A DNA stretch of 48,092 nt from TH1177 sp042138015 (GCA_042138015.1 JBHIVA010000011.1:1-48092), one strand, 5' to 3'; shown: positions 8,926-18,058, counted from the first letter of the stretch. Notes: a model not told the origin generated them from the letters alone. Translations and numbers: made by a program.

Positions 8926-9381
8926 TTATTCCCACGGAAATACAATCCATTTTTTATTATTCAAAATTTTACCTACAATTATTTTATCATCCTGAAGTTT
9001 ATATCTGCTAATTAAACACGCAAAATTAAATTCAATGTTTTTTAAATAATTTTTAATTTCAAGAAATGTCTTTCCTGTATCATATATCTCATCAATTAAG
9101 AGATATTTTTTATCATTAGTTATGCAGTCCCAAAATTTATTTGATTGATTCTCTTTAGTGGATATAAACTCAATTTTACTAATCTCTAGTTCTTTTGAAA
9201 TCAACCTAGCTGGAATAATTCCGCCATTTTTTATACCTATAATTGAGTCATACCTTTCATTTTTTTCTTTGATTTTGTGACTAATTATTTTAATAAGTTT
9301 ATCTACTTCATTCCAACTAAGATACTCCATATCTGAATTAACTTTGTTTATCTTATCATTCATCACTTTTGCTCTTCCCAT
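8926..9381 (-). CDS. Phosphoribosyltransferase family protein
   Basis: A 151-residue type I phosphoribosyltransferase fold. The PRPP-binding signature reads LLIDEIYDTGKTF (about residues 94-106), and the N-terminal part has GIKNGGIIPARLIS (about 48-61), the pyrophosphate loop region. Similar small archaeal proteins are annotated as hypoxanthine/guanine or xanthine PRTases for base salvage. The base specificity cannot be read here. The N-terminus may start at an internal Met (MNDKINK). It runs in the same direction as ilvE and lysC but has its own 46-bp gap. Confidence 0.8.
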   Translation of the reverse strand: MGRAKVMNDKINKVNSDMEYLSWNEVDKLIKIISHKIKEKNERYDSIIGIKNGGIIPARLISKELEISKIEFISTKENQSNKFWDCITNDKKYLLIDEIYDTGKTFLEIKNYLKNIEFNFACLISRYKLQDDKIIVGKILNNKKWIVFPWE

Positions 9382-9427
9382 TGAGTTCTTACTATTAGTA
9401 TATCATTAATAGTTCTAAATCGATTAA

Positions 9428-10348
9428 TCAATCAATATTGATTTGACAAAGCCATTCTTTACTAAATTTATGATTTCCTCTTGTTAAAGCCTCAAACAAG
9501 CTTTTTATCTGTTGAGTTACTTTTCCTGTCCCACCATTTCCTATCTGTCTATTATCAATCTCACCTACTGTTTTTATTTCTGCTGCGGTACCAGTTAAAA
9601 ATACTTCATCTGCTAAATATAACTCATCTTTTGATAAGTCCTTAACTTCAGTGATAATATTATAATCTCTAGCTAATCTCAATACTGTATCTCGTGTTAT
9701 TCCCTCCAATGCTCCAGAAGATATAGGAGGAGTGGTTAAAATATTATTTTTGACAGTAAAAATATTTTCTCCGCTAGCCTCGACCACCATTCCATTGGTA
9801 TTAAGCATAACAGCTTCATCAAATCCAGACTTTATTGCTTCTATTCTTGCTAAAGCAGAATTGGCATAGTTGGCAGTAGCTTTTGCATGAACAGGCATAG
9901 TTCTAGAATCTATCCTAGCCCAACCAGATACCATCAATCTAGCACCATGATCAAATTCTTCTTTTTTTAGATATTCATCCCACTTCCATAATGCTATCGC
10001 AACAGACACTTTATTATTTAAAGGATTAATTCCCATTTTTCCATATCCAAAATAAACCAAAGGCCTAACATAACATTCCTCTATTCTATTCTTTCTAACT
10101 GTATTAATTATTGCATCTGCTATTTGTTCCTTGGAAAATTCAATATGCATAAAATATATTTTAGCACTATCAAATAGTCTATCTATATGATCCTCTAATC
10201 TAAATATTGCTGGACCATTAACGGTATTATAACATCGGATACCCTCAAAAACTGCTGTACCATAATGTAATGAATGAGTTAAAACATGAATATTTGCTTC
10301 ATTCCATTTGTGAAAAGAACCATCTATCCAGATATGACCATTATTCAT
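9428..10348 (-). CDS. ilvE: Branched-chain amino acid aminotransferase
   Basis: A 306-residue class IV PLP aminotransferase that performs the last step of Val, Leu and Ile synthesis with glutamate. The N-terminal HVLTHSLHYGTAVFEGIRCY (about 20-39) is a family hallmark. The PLP lysine sits in HAKATANYANSALA (about 155-168), and the cofactor phosphate loop is EASGENIF followed later by GITRDTVL. Length is standard. It lies 34 bp from lysC in the same direction; ilvD and leuCD elsewhere in the window supply other steps of the same pathway. Confidence 0.95.
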   Translation of the reverse strand: MNNGHIWIDGSFHKWNEANIHVLTHSLHYGTAVFEGIRCYNTVNGPAIFRLEDHIDRLFDSAKIYFMHIEFSKEQIADAIINTVRKNRIEECYVRPLVYFGYGKMGINPLNNKVSVAIALWKWDEYLKKEEFDHGARLMVSGWARIDSRTMPVHAKATANYANSALARIEAIKSGFDEAVMLNTNGMVVEASGENIFTVKNNILTTPPISSGALEGITRDTVLRLARDYNIITEVKDLSKDELYLADEVFLTGTAAEIKTVGEIDNRQIGNGGTGKVTQQIKSLFEALTRGNHKFSKEWLCQINID

Positions 10349-10382
10349 TATATTTCATTCCCGTATGTTTGTAAATATGAAA

Positions 10383-11846
10383 TTAGTTTTTCGTGTTATT
10401 ATCACTATTTCTTTGTAAATGAACTGCTCTTATTGCATTAGCTACATTATTATCTATATCCTCAACTATTATTAAAATCCTTGATGTTTCCTCCTGAGCG
10501 TCTAAATTTAATATATTTATATCATTATCTCCCAAAGTTCTACTGGCAGAAGAAACTATTTTTGGCATTTTCCACATAGAATCTCCTATTAGAGTAACTA
10601 CACCTCTTCCATACGAAAATTCTGTTTTTTGATAAAATGCTTTAAAATGTCTTTCTTGACGTCTAACATAATCTGCGTCTAAAAACAGTAGTCTAGTGAT
10701 TTCTATGTCATCTCTTTTGTAGGGAGATAATTTTAAGAAATTATAATATTGTTTATCTTTTTCAAGTGATGCTATTAGATAAGATGCACTAATACTTTCC
10801 ATCCTCACTATCACACAATTCCTTTTTCCTGTAACAATTTTGATCAAAGAGTCGGAATTTTTCTCGTAATTATAACTACCTAATTCACTTTTTTCGTTAT
10901 CTAAAGTTTTCTTAATTATTGTAACATCGGAAGGTTGCAAAATTGAGGTTATTACTATGGGAATATCTAATTTATTGTCATCTATCTCTTTTATTGCAAT
11001 AGGATCCAGAATTTTCATTCCAAACATACCAGCTAATTTAGCTTCGTTATATGATAGATATTTTATAGATTCTAGATTGTCACTTACTATTTTTGGATCA
11101 GCACTAAGAACTATATTATCTTTTTCAAAGTCTATTTGTGTCTTCATATCATTACAAAGAATAATCGCAATATCTGCAGCAGTTCTATCAGAACCTCCTC
11201 TCTCATAAGTGGTTTCTAAGCCATCTACAGTTTTACCTATAAAACCACCAATAGATATAACTTCATTTTCTTCTATCAATTGAAAAAGATAGTTTTTACG
11301 TGCTTTAGATTCTTCAATCATAAAATTTGCAGCTTCAAAATTATCATCAGTAATTATTGGCCACTTTTCAATGTCTACATGATTAGATTTTAATCCATTA
11401 CTTCTCATTATGTAATCCATTAAATATGACATGGTAATTTCACCGCCATATGCAAGGGTTCTCGATCTATTAATATCTGTGAACCTCTTATTCTCAGTAG
11501 TATTATTCAATGAAATGGTAACATAATGATAAAATTCCTCAAGATGATATTCAAATTCTTTTAGATATTTCTCAGAAACATAATTCATAGCGATATTCAA
11601 GTATGTATCATAGAAAATTTTTGTATCAACATTTTGTCCTAAAGCATACTTACGACCTATATTTATAGCAATATCTGTCATCGATCTATTTTTTCCTTCA
11701 TACTCCATTAAAGGAGCAGAAAATACTGCAATAATTTTGTTTCCTTCATTTTTCATTAGTTTTATTCTTTCTATAACCGTTGGTATTTGATCTCCATTTC
11801 GTCCTATGGTACTTCCACCAAACTTTGCCACAATTACTTCAGTCAT
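10383..11846 (-). CDS. lysC: Aspartate kinase
   Basis: A 487-residue aspartokinase producing aspartyl phosphate for Thr, Met and Lys synthesis. The N-terminal signature is VAKFGGSTIG (about 6-15) and the substrate loop is ETTYERGGSDRTAADIAIIL (about 211-230), where the usual F-x-R-G-G-S-D form is slightly changed. The C-terminal 140 residues carry two ACT-like regulatory segments (KIVTGKRNCVIVRMESI and GVVTLIGDSMW), so feedback control by a product amino acid is likely. It is upstream of ilvE in the same direction. ThrC, the end of the threonine branch, is encoded at 18.75 kb. Confidence 0.93.
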   Translation of the reverse strand: MTEVIVAKFGGSTIGRNGDQIPTVIERIKLMKNEGNKIIAVFSAPLMEYEGKNRSMTDIAINIGRKYALGQNVDTKIFYDTYLNIAMNYVSEKYLKEFEYHLEEFYHYVTISLNNTTENKRFTDINRSRTLAYGGEITMSYLMDYIMRSNGLKSNHVDIEKWPIITDDNFEAANFMIEESKARKNYLFQLIEENEVISIGGFIGKTVDGLETTYERGGSDRTAADIAIILCNDMKTQIDFEKDNIVLSADPKIVSDNLESIKYLSYNEAKLAGMFGMKILDPIAIKEIDDNKLDIPIVITSILQPSDVTIIKKTLDNEKSELGSYNYEKNSDSLIKIVTGKRNCVIVRMESISASYLIASLEKDKQYYNFLKLSPYKRDDIEITRLLFLDADYVRRQERHFKAFYQKTEFSYGRGVVTLIGDSMWKMPKIVSSASRTLGDNDINILNLDAQEETSRILIIVEDIDNNVANAIRAVHLQRNSDNNTKN

Positions 11847-11904
11847 ATCTATTCATCCTAGGTATTACTAAGTTGAAATGATATATTATTAAAGTAATAA
11901 ATAT

Positions 11905-12933
11905 TTAAAGAAATTCTTGAATAATTTTAGCTGCTTTTTGAGCTCCATTTTCAACATTTTTTTTCATACCATTATTATTAAATGAGATTTTCTCCTGTAT
12001 TAATTCCTCAAGTCTAAAAATATCATTAAATTTAAATCCTAATTTTTTAGCTCCCTCTTCTTGTTCAAAATGATTCTTTAAAGGAATGAAAATTCCTGGG
12101 GTATTATACACAATAGATTCATCAATGGTGGATTTTCCTGCAAGAGAAATAACAAGGTCACAAGCATAAATATACTCATTTAAATTAGGTACAAATTGTA
12201 ACGTTCTAAAATCATTTGAATGTTTTATTGTTAATGAAGGACCAGAAACGATAACAAGATCCACATCAAATTTCTTTTTTATTCTTTCAAAAGATTCTAT
12301 TACTTTTTCAATTAAAAATTTACCATAATAGGTTCCTCCAACACAAACAAGAATTGTTTTTTTATTAAAATTAAATTTTTTTCGTAAATTTTCTCTAGTA
12401 TCATTAATTTTTCTTACGATCGGTCCAACATATCTTCGATTCTCAACATCTTTTCCAAAATCTGGAATTATTACACAATCACATCTATTAATCATTTTAC
12501 ATAATTTCTTATTCATTTGTTTTTCTATGATGGAAGAGAATCCACTTGTAAATTTAGTATTTAAAATATCTGTGATGAGAATTCTTTTTCTTCCTTTTTC
12601 TTCTGCGATGGAAATTGACGCAAAATCCTCATCGCTAATTAAAAATTTATCTTTATCTTTAATAATTAAATTTTTTGCAACAACTTTAGATTCTTTATAA
12701 TATAAGAAATATTTTATTATCCATGTAAAAGAGTTATTTAATATTCCATTTTCAATGTTGAATTCAGGTGGATTATATACATTTAAAGTTTTATAACCAT
12801 AATCAGTTATAAATATATGTGCATTAGAACCAGTAACAAATTCTAGTACTTCATTGTCAATATTCAAATTTTTTACTATTGCTATATCTCGTGTAGCATG
12901 ACCTAATCCTATTGGACTACAAAAGAAGAGCAT
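11905..12933 (-). CDS. MurG/GT28-like glycosyltransferase
   Basis: A 342-residue GT-B fold glycosyltransferase. The N-terminus FCSPIGLGHATRDIAIVKNL (about 4-23) has the glycine-rich acceptor-domain loop. The C-terminal domain opens with ILVCVGGTYYGKFLIEKVIE (near 195-215), and VISLAGKSTIDESIVYNTPG (about 260-280) is the UDP-sugar-binding region of GT28 and related families. It probably adds a sugar to a lipid or surface glycan; donor and acceptor are unknown. It stands alone, 58 bp from lysC. Confidence 0.75.
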   Translation of the reverse strand: MLFFCSPIGLGHATRDIAIVKNLNIDNEVLEFVTGSNAHIFITDYGYKTLNVYNPPEFNIENGILNNSFTWIIKYFLYYKESKVVAKNLIIKDKDKFLISDEDFASISIAEEKGRKRILITDILNTKFTSGFSSIIEKQMNKKLCKMINRCDCVIIPDFGKDVENRRYVGPIVRKINDTRENLRKKFNFNKKTILVCVGGTYYGKFLIEKVIESFERIKKKFDVDLVIVSGPSLTIKHSNDFRTLQFVPNLNEYIYACDLVISLAGKSTIDESIVYNTPGIFIPLKNHFEQEEGAKKLGFKFNDIFRLEELIQEKISFNNNGMKKNVENGAQKAAKIIQEFL

Positions 12934-13061
12934 TTAACTATAAACCTATACGATTCTTTTTATTTTTAATTTGCTATTTTTAATTTTTTTCATATTAAAA
13001 TAAAATACTTTAAAGTTAATATATTATATATTAGGCAATTAACTCAAAATCACTTATTATT

Positions 13062-13670
13062 ATGTCTAATAAAAATAATAAAAATCAAGATAATAATGAC
13101 AAGAAAAAAAGTTATTTTGATATAACTAGAAAAAAACGTACTAAAAATCTAAAAAATGTTGTTCTTCCTATATTTGCAGGTGTTGGTATACTCGTAATAA
13201 TTTCAGCTTTCTTATTTTCTCCTCCAGGGCCTGCCGGGTTTGGAGCATTAGGTTCTGCACATGAACACGCAGCATTTTTAGTGAAAATCAACGGGAAAAA
13301 TATTGATTTTAGTATACCCCAATATCAAGTACAATCAGATTATATACACGTAGAAAATGGAGATGGTATTACTCTTCATAGGCATTCTACAAATGTTACT
13401 TTTGGAGATTTTCTTGATAGTGTTAAAATGAATTTAGATAAAGAAAATAATAATAATTGTTTTACTTTTGATAATGGAACTGAGTATTGTGACAATATTG
13501 AAAATCAACTAAATACCTTCATCAATGGAAATAAGACTGGAACAGATGATATTTCAAATTATATTATTAATAATAATGATCGATTATTGATAATATATGG
13601 AAATGAGACAGAGGATGAAATTAATAGAGCAATTAAAGAAGTAAATGATTTAACAATACAATATACTTAA
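13062..13670 (+). CDS. Membrane-anchored extracellular protein with His-rich HEHAAF motif, function unknown
   Basis: A 202-residue protein with a lysine/asparagine-rich cytoplasmic head (1-33), one membrane helix (about 34-54) and an exported domain. The exported part has HEHAAFLVKINGK (about 68-80), then IHVENGDGITLHRHSTNVTFGDFLDS (about 94-119, given here as key His residues H95, H105, H107). I recall similar domains, some joined to thioredoxin-like modules, in other Nitrososphaeria. No CxxC is present; the two cysteines (CFTFDNGTEYC) may form a disulfide. Metal binding by the clustered histidines is plausible but unproven. Confidence 0.6.
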   Translation: MSNKNNKNQDNNDKKKSYFDITRKKRTKNLKNVVLPIFAGVGILVIISAFLFSPPGPAGFGALGSAHEHAAFLVKINGKNIDFSIPQYQVQSDYIHVENGDGITLHRHSTNVTFGDFLDSVKMNLDKENNNNCFTFDNGTEYCDNIENQLNTFINGNKTGTDDISNYIINNNDRLLIIYGNETEDEINRAIKEVNDLTIQYT

Positions 13671-13725
13671 TAGATCAATGAAAATCTATTATGAGTTTAA
13701 AGAATTCATATATCTTTAATTTTTT

Positions 13726-14634
13726 TTATTTATTTTTATTTTGAACTAGCGATACAAATACATCATCCAGAGTGATTGGAGAAATACTAATTAAGATGTT
13801 CTTTTTTATTGCCAAATTATATATTTCCCTTAAATATGATTCAAATGTAAATAATCGTAAATTATCAGTTCCTGTTTCTATCACTGTTCCATAAGATCTT
13901 AATGATTCTATATCTAAAGAATTTTTTGATATATCTACACGAATATTCTGTGGAATAACTTTCCTTAAATCATTAATAGTTCCTTCTTTTACCCCTTTTC
14001 CATTGTCAATTATCAAGATTTTATCTGATAATATTTCTGCTTCGTCCATGTAATGGGTTGTAAGCAAAATAGTTTTTCCACCTTTCTTTAATTCCTGAAT
14101 TAGACTCCATACTTGGCGTCTAGAAACAGGATCAAGACCAATTGTTGGCTCATCTAAAAATAATAATTCAACATCAACTGCTAAAGCCATAGCAACTAGA
14201 ATTTTTTGCTTCATACCTCCAGACAAATTCATTGCAGGTTTATCCTTTACCCCGAATAACTCTAGTCTTTGAAGTATATTTTCTGTTATTACTTTTGCTT
14301 CATGTCTTCTATTGCCTCGAATTTTGAGCCAATTATAAACATGATCCCATGGTGTAAGAGCACGCAGAGGTCTTCCTTCTTGAGGTACAACAGATATTAA
14401 TTCTCTAATACTTTTAGCTTTATTTTTTACGTCATATCCAAATATATTTAATGTTCCTGAGCTAGGTAATAATTGAGTCGCACATATTCTTACAAATGTA
14501 GTTTTTCCCGCACCATTTCTTCCTAATAATGTGAAAATTTGTCCTTGGTCTATCTTTACAGAAATTCTATCCAAAGCAGGAACATCTATACCCTTATATA
14601 TCTTTGATAATTCATCAGCTTCAATAGCTAACAT
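13726..14634 (-). CDS. ABC transporter ATP-binding protein, drug/export type
   Basis: A 302-residue ABC ATPase of the DrrA/CcmA-like export class. Walker A is LLGRNGAGKTTFV (about 35-47), the Q-loop VVPQEGRP follows near 90, the signature is NLSGGMKQKI (about 138-147), Walker B is LLFLDEPTIGLDP (about 158-170), and the switch His lies in LTTHYMDEAE. The C-terminal 80 residues form the extra domain seen in this class. No permease is encoded next to it, so its membrane partner is elsewhere. Cargo is unknown. Confidence 0.85.
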   Translation of the reverse strand: MLAIEADELSKIYKGIDVPALDRISVKIDQGQIFTLLGRNGAGKTTFVRICATQLLPSSGTLNIFGYDVKNKAKSIRELISVVPQEGRPLRALTPWDHVYNWLKIRGNRRHEAKVITENILQRLELFGVKDKPAMNLSGGMKQKILVAMALAVDVELLFLDEPTIGLDPVSRRQVWSLIQELKKGGKTILLTTHYMDEAEILSDKILIIDNGKGVKEGTINDLRKVIPQNIRVDISKNSLDIESLRSYGTVIETGTDNLRLFTFESYLREIYNLAIKKNILISISPITLDDVFVSLVQNKNK

Positions 14635-14728
14635 CTATTAAAACATATTGATATCCCAAGTTCAATATTACTTTACTTGTAGCATAGATTTCAAATAATC
14701 TAAATATTGGAACTTCATTGAAGCATAT

Positions 14729-14869
14729 ATGATAGAATTCACTGATATGAAAGGTAAAGAACTAGTTGATATAAAAGAAAATAACAATGAATTAGAACTA
14801 ACATTCAAAGATGATATATACATCATAAAAATAGTTGATGACAAATTCACAATATTGCACAAGGAATGA
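14729..14869 (+). CDS. Small hypothetical protein (46 aa)
   Basis: A short open frame from ATG 14729 to TGA 14867-14869. It encodes 46 residues with alternating charged and hydrophobic residues (MIEFTDMKGKELVDIKENNN, then LTFKDDIYIIKIVDDKF) that look like successive beta strands of a compact domain. The composition is protein-like rather than random for this AT-rich DNA. It sits alone between the ABC ATPase and an exported protein. No family recognised; coding status rests on composition only. Confidence 0.45.
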   Translation: MIEFTDMKGKELVDIKENNNELELTFKDDIYIIKIVDDKFTILHKE

Positions 14870-14936
14870 TGTGATAGAACAAATTATATCTATTTGTCAA
14901 AATAATTTAACATAGAGATTATTCTTAAATGTATAA

Positions 14937-15404
14937 ATGAAATACGAATTGTCAATGATTAAAAATTTCTTATTATTTTTAATATTAGGCTATTTTTTAT
15001 TATCCTTTATTCATAATAACCAAAATTTATATGCAACTTCTGAAAAAATCAATGTTGCAATTAGTTACGCTCATTTCATTTCTCCATTAAACCATGATAA
15101 TCAGATAAAGATTGTTTTAACATATATTCAAAATAATGGTGATGTATATGAAATAAATAATAAATCTATAAATGCAATTATGAAGATTTACTCTACTAAT
15201 GGTACATTGCTAAAAACCTCTTCTTTTCCTAACGGTTTTATTTATAATTCTTCTAAACCAGTTCAGCTTGCTACTAATATCGTTAATGATTCAATAACAT
15301 CTGTAAGTGCAATATTACAACTTACCAATTTAGAAAAAACACATCCCATATCTGATCCTATAAACATAAATCTTACTCTTGGTCAAACTTTTAATAAAAA
15401 ATAA
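14937..15404 (+). CDS. Exported or membrane-anchored hypothetical protein
   Basis: A 155-residue protein with an N-terminal hydrophobic segment (about residues 9-27, FLLFLILGYFLLSFI) followed by NLYATSEK, compatible with a signal peptide or uncleaved anchor. The rest is predicted beta-rich with several N-x-S/T sites (for example NNKS, NGTL, NSSK, NDSI), as in archaeal surface proteins. It could be an Ig-like surface domain, but no family is recognised. The start is near a TATA-like AT-rich region, so a leaderless transcript is possible. Confidence 0.55.
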   Translation: MKYELSMIKNFLLFLILGYFLLSFIHNNQNLYATSEKINVAISYAHFISPLNHDNQIKIVLTYIQNNGDVYEINNKSINAIMKIYSTNGTLLKTSSFPNGFIYNSSKPVQLATNIVNDSITSVSAILQLTNLEKTHPISDPININLTLGQTFNKK

Positions 15405-15490
15405 AAATTCAAAGTAGGATCCTATACAAACAACATTTAATGATATTCAATAAGTTCATATTCATACTTGTAATTATCAAGTAATATATC

Positions 15491-16156
15491 TTGGGAATTT
15501 ACAAATACGCATTTTACAAGAGTCCAAATATTGGAATTTTTGTAAAATGTAATGATAAATCGTTAATGTTACCATTAGGATTCGCTTCAACAAAATCTAA
15601 TGTATTACTAAAATATCTTGAAATATCCAAACCAATTTTCATTTCTATAGCCGGTACAAGATTATTAGGACCTATGATGGTCATGAATAATAAAGGAATA
15701 CTTGTTTCTTCAATAGCTTCAGATGAGGAAATCGACTTCATTAAAAAAGAAAGTAAATTAAATGTAGAACGTTTGCAAAGTAAATATACTGCAATAGGAA
15801 ATTTAATAACTGCTAACGATCATGGAGCTATCGTCTCACCATTGTGTTCTGATGTAATAAAACAAGTATCTGATGTATTAGACGTACAGGCAATTTCTAT
15901 AGGTATCTCTAATTTAATACAAACTGGATCCATAGTTGTTATTACAAACAAAGGAGGTGTTATACATCCAGGAGCTACTGAGACAGAGATAAAAACAGTA
16001 TCTGATTTTCTAAATATAAATTTAGAACCAGTAACAATTAATGGTGGTATACCATATCTAGCATCAGGAATAATAGCAAATTCCAAATCGATTGTAGTAG
16101 GAGCTTTAACTACAGGACCAGAGTTAATAATGTTAAGCAGGGCTTTCAATTTATAG
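15491..16156 (+). CDS. eif6: Translation initiation factor 6 (aIF6)
   Basis: A 221-residue pentein-fold factor that binds the large ribosomal subunit and blocks subunit joining. The repeated pentein units are visible: NIGIFVKCNDKSLMLPLG (about 13-30), then GTRLLGPMMVMNNKGILVSS, GNLITANDHGAIVSPLCS, and later SIVVITNKGGVIHPGATE. Start is TTG 15491, which places the protein at the standard archaeal length. It is followed by the two tRNA genes, so this stretch is translation-related. Confidence 0.93.
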   Translation: MGIYKYAFYKSPNIGIFVKCNDKSLMLPLGFASTKSNVLLKYLEISKPIFISIAGTRLLGPMMVMNNKGILVSSIASDEEIDFIKKESKLNVERLQSKYTAIGNLITANDHGAIVSPLCSDVIKQVSDVLDVQAISIGISNLIQTGSIVVITNKGGVIHPGATETEIKTVSDFLNINLEPVTINGGIPYLASGIIANSKSIVVGALTTGPELIMLSRAFNL

Positions 16157-16246
16157 ATAATTTTTATTATCCATTTTCAATTTCTCAAAGTAGTTACAAT
16201 AAAAAAAATTATTATTTAACTTAATTATATATCTCTTTTAATTTAG

Positions 16247-16367
16247 GCGGGAGTTGCCAAGCTAGGTCAAAGGCGTGAGATTATTTTTGAATAACATGAA
16301 GCTCAGAAGAATTAGCTTAGAAACCTCATCTTCTAGTAGTTCGTGGGTTCAAATCCCACCTCCCGCA
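16247..16367 (+). tRNA. tRNA-Leu with intron, anticodon uncertain (UAG favoured)
   Basis: The acceptor stem GCGGGAG (16247-16253) pairs with CTCCCGC (16360-16366) and the discriminator is A at 16367. The D arm is GCC/GGC, the T arm is GTGGG-TTCAAAT-CCCAC, and a 14-nt variable region makes it class II, so Leu (A73) rather than Ser. The length of 121 nt implies an intron of about 35 nt. A canonical 37/38 intron gives no Leu anticodon. An intron between positions 30 and 31 gives TGAGG/CCTCA and a loop starting CTTAG (anticodon UAG) but leaves one extra A. An alternative reading with UAA needs a shifted stem. Confidence 0.8.
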
Positions 16368-16550
16368 TTATTTTATTATGTTAAAGCTAGAATCTGTACA
16401 AAATTGCCTAAATTCCTCAAAATAAAAATTAAAAGTTAATTTTCTATTAAAATTTTACTACTTTACTGCTATAGAATTCAAATATTTACATGAAAATTAT
16501 AATAAACTAAATAGACAGAGATATATAGTTGTAAACTACAAAAATCATTC

Positions 16551-16673
16551 AGCGGGGTGGGGAAGCCAGATATTAATTAGGCAAAGTTATCCCGGCGGGC
16601 TCATAACCCGCAGAGCGGTTTCTGCCAATGTTATTGGTATTGGTAGTCGTAAGTTCAAATCAACTCCCCGCTA
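16551..16673 (+). tRNA. Initiator tRNA-Met (CAU) with noncanonical D- and T-arm introns
   Basis: Acceptor AGCGGGG (16551-16557) pairs with CCCCGCT (16666-16672), discriminator A 16673; the A1-U72 pair and the three G-C pairs below the anticodon (GCGGG-CTCATAA-CCCGC) are initiator marks. The anticodon loop is uninterrupted. The T stem is restored only if 16621-16652 is removed: GGTT (16617-16620) joins G 16653 before TTCAAAT, pairing with CAACT. That 32-nt insert contains the hairpin CCAAT/ATTGG. The D region is also about 12-17 nt too long, so a second intron is likely there. Confidence 0.88.
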
Positions 16674-16687
16674 TATCATTGTATAAA

Positions 16688-18058
16688 TCATACAAAAATT
16701 TCAAACCATTTCACAAAAATATCATTTTTTGTATTCCATCCATTTTTTTCCATTCCATATCTATGCATCGGTTTAGTTAAGTGTCTTTGTGCCTTTGCAG
16801 TAGGAATATATAGATTTTCCTTAATTGTTCTTGGTTTTAATAATTTTACTTTATCCCCATATCTATCTAAAGTTTTGCATCGTTTACATTGAAATCCCTT
16901 ATTCTTACCTTCAGATTTCATTCTTTTCCCACAATTTTTACAACTAGGATTTATAAACTCGTAAATATTAACTGCTTTTAAAATCAAAATATATTCTATA
17001 TTAAGTATTTTAGTATGTTTAGATGTGGCTTTTCTTACTCCAAATCCTATTTCTATAACATCATCGATATGTAATTGTGAAGCGATTTTTGTTAATCCTG
17101 TAGGCTCATATACTGCTGCTAAACAGGTATTTGTATCATCTCTTACTGCAAATATTACGTGACCTCCTTGGATAGTATAAGGATTTGTTACTACTTTACA
17201 AATAGAAAATCCAGAGGTATATGTTTTAGTGTTAACTAATTTAAGTTTATTATGTAAATGCATACCCGTTCCCTGATTTGTTCTGTAAATCAGATATCCT
17301 TCTAATTTTTCTTCGATTCCCAACATTTTTAATCCATTTAATACAGTTTTTGGATCCTCGCCTCTAATACCACAGAAAACTGGATCTTGTCCATGGGGCG
17401 CTATCAATATTCGGTTATGGATATAATCGTAGCAGTTAAAGGTAGATGGATACATAGAACGGTCTAGGGCAATAACTTTTGAAAAATCAATCTTTCTAGG
17501 AGTATGAAGATTCTCTGATTTTCTATACGCTATTGCTTCAAATGTATAATCTGCATCTAAAAGACACCCTACCGCTGCAGTCGCTCCTACTAATCCTTGT
17601 CCATTACCATAAGCAAATGATTTCATATTATTTTTTTCAATTATTTTGAATGCTTTCTGTTTACTTAAGATATCAAACAATGCGAGTTTATGAAATTCTT
17701 GAATATCATGGGGAATTTCGAGACCTTCAAAAACAACAAGACCTGGATTTGCCCCATTGCCAATAAAAGAACATTGCTCTAATTCATTTCTTATGTCTTC
17801 TATTATGCTTTCTATATTATTGCTGTTAAGGGTTCTTAACCTAATACATACCGCACCATTTCCACGAGTTTTCCAAGGAATATTGGGATTCAATCTTATT
17901 AAAAGAGGGTAATCTAAAAATTTTACAGAATAATTTTTTTTTAAATTTGATATAATTTTAAAAGCTAAATGAGTAGTACATCTCCCATACCTTGAATCTG
18001 TATCATCAAAACCAATATGTAGAATATTTTTATCATCATTTGTACTACTATTCATCAA
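16688..18058 (-). CDS. tiaS: tRNA(Ile2) 2-agmatinylcytidine synthetase TiaS
   Basis: A 456-residue enzyme that attaches agmatine to C34 of tRNA-Ile(CAU), so it reads AUA. The N-terminal HIGFDDTDSRYGRCTTHLAF (about 15-34) is the TiaS signature. The central DUF1743-type domain includes GNGQGLVGATAAVGCLLDAD (near 152-171). An OB-fold follows, then a C-terminal zinc ribbon, CKNCGKRMKSEGKNKGFQCKRC with four cysteines, here read as Cys-x2-Cys then Cys-x2-Cys. It is convergent with the tRNA-Met gene, whose CAU anticodon the enzyme must avoid. Confidence 0.93.
   Translation of the reverse strand: MMNSSTNDDKNILHIGFDDTDSRYGRCTTHLAFKIISNLKKNYSVKFLDYPLLIRLNPNIPWKTRGNGAVCIRLRTLNSNNIESIIEDIRNELEQCSFIGNGANPGLVVFEGLEIPHDIQEFHKLALFDILSKQKAFKIIEKNNMKSFAYGNGQGLVGATAAVGCLLDADYTFEAIAYRKSENLHTPRKIDFSKVIALDRSMYPSTFNCYDYIHNRILIAPHGQDPVFCGIRGEDPKTVLNGLKMLGIEEKLEGYLIYRTNQGTGMHLHNKLKLVNTKTYTSGFSICKVVTNPYTIQGGHVIFAVRDDTNTCLAAVYEPTGLTKIASQLHIDDVIEIGFGVRKATSKHTKILNIEYILILKAVNIYEFINPSCKNCGKRMKSEGKNKGFQCKRCKTLDRYGDKVKLLKPRTIKENLYIPTAKAQRHLTKPMHRYGMEKNGWNTKNDIFVKWFEIFV

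Noticed and set aside
14668..14862. 64-codon minus-strand frame
   Set aside because: Antisense of the more protein-like 46-residue plus-strand frame at 14729-14869; Ser/Leu/Ile-rich.
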